The notes below the pieces were generated by a model. It was not told the origin of the DNA. It made no database searches and was given only the letters and a program-made list of their open reading frames with translations. 64,000 bases of DNA from Agromyces aurantiacus (lineage in GTDB: Bacteria > Actinomycetota > Actinomycetes > Actinomycetales > Microbacteriaceae): the NCBI RefSeq assembly GCF_016907355.1, contig NZ_JAFBBW010000001.1:3100001-3164000 (forward strand), written 5' to 3'. Made by a program: the position numbers and the translations under genes. Of the stretch, positions 60,523 through 64,000 are shown piece after piece. Within the stretch, counting starts at the first letter, position 1. Every line of letters begins with the position of its first letter.

Positions 60523-63500
60523 CCCGCCGCCGGCTCCTCCGACGGTTCCTCGGCGCCGCCGCCCTTGCCCAGCACCGCCGCGACGCGCTCGGCCACCGAC
60601 TCGGGGTCGCCGAACAGCTCGAAGCTGTGCACGCGCAGGTAGTGCCATCCGAGCCGACGCAGGACATCGGGCCGCAGGCGCAGCGACTCGCGCAGGCTCT
60701 GGCCCGCGAGCGCCGGATCGGTTTCCACCACCACGGCCCGGCCGGCGGAGGCGGCCGCGAGCGACAGCGTGCCCCGGTGGCCCACACTGGTGCGGATGCC
60801 ACGACGCTCGAGGCGGCGGGCGAGGTCGACCAGCATCGGGTCGCCGACGCCCGGCGCACGCGGCGCCGACTGCTGCTCCTCCGTCTGCGCGAGCACGTTC
60901 GCGAGCGCGATCACGCCGTGCCGCTGGCGGTCCGGCTCGATGTCGTCGGGTCGGAACGCCGACACGATGTCCATCGACCGGCGCGCCCGCGTCATCGCGA
61001 CCGCGAGGAGCCGCTCGCCGCCGGGCTCGCCGAGCGAGCCGAAGTTGGAGAGCAGGCGGCCGTGCGGCGTGCGGCCGAAGCCGATCGAGAAGATCACCCG
61101 GTCGCGGCTCTGCGCGACGGCCTGCTCGAGCGTCAGCACCGTGAACGGCTCGGCGCGGTCGCGCAGGATGAAGTCCGACAGGTCGGTGCGCTTGGCGAAC
61201 GCGGCGAGCACGGCCTGGTGCACGCGCGCCGCGTGCCGGGCGCTCGCGGTGATCACCATGAGCGACTCGCGCGGGCGCTTGACGGCGTGCTCCATGACGA
61301 GCTCGACGACCTTCGCGACCTCGGCGTCGAGGCTCTCGACCGTGCCGGTCACCGGGTCGGGCAGTCCGTTCCCGCGAACGTAGTGCAGGCCGAGGCTGCC
61401 GTGCCCGAGGAAGCTCCCCGCCCACGGCATCGAGACGATCCGCCCGCCGTAGAAGCGGCGGTTGACGAGCTCCGCGAGATCCTCGCCGCCCGCGCGATAG
61501 CTGCGCGTGAGCGTCATGGTGGGCAGCAGGTCGGCCAGTCGTGCGAGGGCGGAGTCGGCGTGCAGCGCGTCGACCCCGTGCTCGGGCTCGGGGCGATCCT
61601 CGGCGTCGGGCCGGATCGCCGTCTCGAAGCGCGTCGGCGTCTGCGTCACCGGGTCGCCGAACGCGACCACCTGCTTCGCCCGGCGGATGGCGCCGAGGTT
61701 CTCGGCGATCGTCGTCGCGCCGGCGTCGACCAGGACGACGGTGTCGAACGGGATCGCATCGTCGATGGCGGGCACCTCGTAGGGCGAGGCGAGCCAGACG
61801 GGCGCGAGCGCACGGAACAGGTGCGGCGCCTCCCGGTGCAGCCGGTCGGGCCGGACGCGGTCGCCGCGCAGCATGCGCCGCAGCCGCTCGGCCTCGTCGG
61901 GGTGGTCGACGATCGCGACGCGCCACGCCTCGGCCAACCGCCACGCGAGCAGCGGCCCGGCCGCGGTGGCGTGCGCGTCGTCGACGAGCCGGAAGTCGGC
62001 CTCGAGCCGGTCGAGCACGGTCGTGTTCGCGCCGAGCAGCGCGGGATCGCGTGCGAGCATCGTCTCGAGCACGGACTGCCACCAGGCCAGCTCGAGCTCG
62101 GAGGAGACCTGCTGCTCGGGGACGTGGCGCTTGGCGAGGTCGATGAGCAGCGGGTCGAGGCCGAGGCCGCGCAGCTTCTGCAGCAGCGCCGTGCGCTCCT
62201 GGAGGTTATGCAGCACCTCGGACTCGGCGGCGAGCCCGGCCAGCGTGGCCTCGAGGTCGCGGAGCGGGCGCGCGCCGAGCCGGCGCGGCGTCCCCTCGAG
62301 GCCGAGCGGGAGGTCGAGCGCCTGCAGGTCGGCGGAGACGGTGTGGTAGGCGACGTGCACGTCGTCGAGCCCGACCGGCACGCTCGGCACGGCTCCGGCC
62401 TCGGAGTACCGATGCCAGAGGGTGCGCTGCTGCTGGATGCCGCGGAGCGCGGCATTGAGGTCGCCGACGTGCACGCCCGGGCGCACGTACTCGAGCGCGA
62501 GGCGCTTGAGCCGGCGACGGTTCGCACCCGACATCCCGGTCTCGCGCCGCGGGGCGGTCGCGGCGATGAGCTCGCCGAGCGGGCGATCGTAGACGGAGGG
62601 CTGGAACTTGTCGAGCGAGTCGCGCACGTCGTGCAGCAGCCGGAGGAACACGCCCAGCTCGGCGACCGACTCGAACTGGCGCAGCCGGGTCTGGCCGATG
62701 AGCGCCCGCGCGCGCTCGAGCAGGCGCGGCAGGTCGACGCCGCTCAGGCGCTTGGCGAGGTCGTGCGCCGCCGTCGCCTCCTCGGACGTCGCGAACGCGG
62801 CGCCGTACCACGGCGAGTCGCCGGGGCCGTAGCGGAACTCGCCGAGCGCGGCGGCTCGCACGAGGTCGGCGGCGACCCCGTCGCGTCCGCTCGCGAGCGC
62901 GACGAGCGAGTCGCGGTCCAGCCGGGCCGTCGTGTCCGGGGGCGTGGACATCGCGGCGAGGCCGGCGAGCGCGGTCAACGCGTCGAGCACGGACGCCCGC
63001 AGCTCCGGGTCGCGGCGCGTGAGGGCCTGCCGGTAGTCCAGCAGCACCTTGCGCAGCCGCACGAGCGCGTCGTCGACATCCGCGATGCGCGGTTGCTCGG
63101 CCTTCTCGTTGCGGTTGATCGACTGGATGAGGTCGCGTCGGAGCCGCTCGGTCGTGACCGCGAGTCCCCCGAGGCCCACCTGGCCGAGACGGTGGGCGAT
63201 GCCGTCGAGGCTCGAGCGACGGGCGCCGACGACGAGGACTCGCCGTTCGTTCGCGACGAGCGCGCCGATGGCGTTGACGATGGTCTGGGTGCCCCCCGTG
63301 CCGGGCAGCGTCTTCACGACGAGCGAGTCGCCCTGCTCGATCCGCGCGATCACCTGCTCCTGCTCGGAGTCCGCGTCGAGCAGCAGCCGGTCGGTCGACG
63401 GCGGACGTTCGTCCTGCGGCACGATCCGCGGCGGGTCGGCGGTCGTGGCGACCGCCGCGCGCGCGGTGGGGTTGCCGGCGATCGCGTCGATCACGGGGTG

Positions 63501-64000
63501 CTCGAGCCGCGCGGCATCCGCCCCCATCGCCGGGCCGACTTCGGCGAACGAGGAGACGACGAGCCGCGGCGCGACGTGGAAGGACGGCAGGTGCGAGGTG
63601 AGCCCGCGCAGCCGGTCGATCACCGGCTGGGGCTTGAACACGCCGTTCGTGATCGCGAGCGCGACGAACGCGTCGGCGTCGAGCGTGATCTGGAACTGCT
63701 CGTGCAGCTCGCGCGCGAGCGCGGGGTTGAGGAACGGCTGGCCCTTGAGCTTGAGCTCGAAGTCGCGGCCGTAGCGGCGGATGGCGAGGGGCCGCAGCAG
63801 CACCGGCGCGAGGTAGCCCTCCCCGCCGTGCTGCCACGACGCGAGGCCGATCGCGAGATGGACCGACTCGATGCCGCGCACGGAGCGCAGCTCGATGCCC
63901 TTCTGCGTGATCTCGGCCGCGGCGAGCCGGGCGTTGCGCAGTGCGAGCTCGTCGCGGATGAGGCTGGACAGCAGCGTGGAGTGGCCGGTGATGAACTGGG
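60519..64000 (-). CDS. Large AAA/superfamily I helicase-like protein, 5' end outside the window
   Basis: C-terminal 1160 residues of a large protein; the coding frame is open to the right edge. The N-terminal part present reads ITGHSTLLSSLIRDELALRN. The domain order matches actinobacterial DUF4011-type helicase-like proteins with a MTES_1575/REase-like C-terminus (RAVVVETDPALAGQSLRESL, then LGWHYLRVHSFELFGDPESV). At the Walker A site the sequence is LPGTGGTQTIVNAI, with the invariant lysine replaced by glycine. At Walker B it is DTVVLVDAGATTI, with Glu replaced by Ala. Later motifs (FGDPVTQTPTRFE, SRDRVIFSIGFGRTPHG, RLLAVAMTRARRSMDI) are closer to consensus. Confidence 0.72.
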   Translation of the reverse strand, partial: QFITGHSTLLSSLIRDELALRNARLAAAEITQKGIELRSVRGIESVHLAIGLASWQHGGEGYLAPVLLRPLAIRRYGRDFELKLKGQPFLNPALARELHEQFQITLDADAFVALAITNGVFKPQPVIDRLRGLTSHLPSFHVAPRLVVSSFAEVGPAMGADAARLEHPVIDAIAGNPTARAAVATTADPPRIVPQDERPPSTDRLLLDADSEQEQVIARIEQGDSLVVKTLPGTGGTQTIVNAIGALVANERRVLVVGARRSSLDGIAHRLGQVGLGGLAVTTERLRRDLIQSINRNEKAEQPRIADVDDALVRLRKVLLDYRQALTRRDPELRASVLDALTALAGLAAMSTPPDTTARLDRDSLVALASGRDGVAADLVRAAALGEFRYGPGDSPWYGAAFATSEEATAAHDLAKRLSGVDLPRLLERARALIGQTRLRQFESVAELGVFLRLLHDVRDSLDKFQPSVYDRPLGELIAATAPRRETGMSGANRRRLKRLALEYVRPGVHVGDLNAALRGIQQQRTLWHRYSEAGAVPSVPVGLDDVHVAYHTVSADLQALDLPLGLEGTPRRLGARPLRDLEATLAGLAAESEVLHNLQERTALLQKLRGLGLDPLLIDLAKRHVPEQQVSSELELAWWQSVLETMLARDPALLGANTTVLDRLEADFRLVDDAHATAAGPLLAWRLAEAWRVAIVDHPDEAERLRRMLRGDRVRPDRLHREAPHLFRALAPVWLASPYEVPAIDDAIPFDTVVLVDAGATTIAENLGAIRRAKQVVAFGDPVTQTPTRFETAIRPDAEDRPEPEHGVDALHADSALARLADLLPTMTLTRSYRAGGEDLAELVNRRFYGGRIVSMPWAGSFLGHGSLGLHYVRGNGLPDPVTGTVESLDAEVAKVVELVMEHAVKRPRESLMVITASARHAARVHQAVLAAFAKRTDLSDFILRDRAEPFTVLTLEQAVAQSRDRVIFSIGFGRTPHGRLLSNFGSLGEPGGERLLAVAMTRARRSMDIVSAFRPDDIEPDRQRHGVIALANVLAQTEEQQSAPRAPGVGDPMLVDLARRLERRGIRTSVGHRGTLSLAAASAGRAVVVETDPALAGQSLRESLRLRPDVLRRLGWHYLRVHSFELFGDPESVAERVAAVLGKGGGAEEPSEEPAAG

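Overview
The window is about 72% G+C and reads as chromosomal DNA of an actinobacterium, most likely a Microbacteriaceae member (Agromyces-like). That placement is inferred from gene content and order (metG/tatD/rsmA with rsmI and an actinobacterial protein O-mannosyltransferase; a galU, 5-FCL, FmdB, mscL block; a SepX/GlpR-like protein beside tRNA-Ala), GTG starts, and many leaderless promoters (TANNNT, then 6-7 bases, then the start codon). The complete 16S gene in the window would settle the genus. There is no prophage, IS element or CRISPR array; this is a housekeeping chromosome arm with small accessory cassettes.

Layout. 1-6.2 kb (mostly minus): rsmA (cut by the window edge), tatD and metG as a tight run, a tandem pair of MDR-type oxidoreductases, then rsmI, divergent from the O-mannosyltransferase gene, which overlaps a YeiH-type transporter gene. 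8.8-13.4 kb: an MDR oxidoreductase, a small XRE regulator with a membrane protein under a repeat-rich operator, a guanidinium exporter preceded by what looks like a guanidine-III riboswitch, a sarcosine-oxidase-like flavoenzyme with an ABM-domain partner, and an isochorismatase-fold hydrolase. 13.4-27.7 kb: an orphan protein, metY with a CoA-binding protein, a secreted ThuA protein, a GNAT, sdaA, a rhodanese, an M18 aminopeptidase, a J-domain/NERD fusion, a two-domain methyltransferase, a DUF3054 protein and a YyaL-type thioredoxin-domain protein.

27.7-33.6 kb: one complete rRNA operon on the minus strand (16S-23S-5S) without spacer tRNA, with two candidate promoters, a boxA-like element in both leader and spacer, and a strong terminator. 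33.7-44.6 kb: two AKR genes flank hrpA, an ArsR/SRPBCC pair, a polar amino acid ABC operon and an MFS gene.

44.6-55.9 kb: a large perfect inverted repeat, a DUF4349 lipoprotein, an acyl-CoA dehydrogenase, a small membrane protein with an AlaX-like protein, a KhtT/KhtU-like cation/proton antiporter pair, an LLM flavoenzyme divergent from a Rossmann-fold oxidoreductase, a DHA2 exporter, pdxH, and a cassette of HTH regulator plus stand-alone ClpN-domain protein, divergent from an FAD monooxygenase across a 43-bp palindrome that holds both promoters. 55.9-64 kb: tRNA-Ala(CGC), SepX/GlpR-like protein, GNAT, galU, divergent 5-FCL, FmdB, mscL, and a large helicase-like protein with degenerate Walker motifs running off the right edge.

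The most interesting items are the ClpN/HTH/monooxygenase cassette with its symmetric leaderless promoter, the riboswitch-controlled guanidinium exporter, the helicase-like protein without recognisable ATPase residues, the conserved C-terminal tail shared by the tandem oxidoreductases, and the 44.64-44.72 kb inverted repeat.
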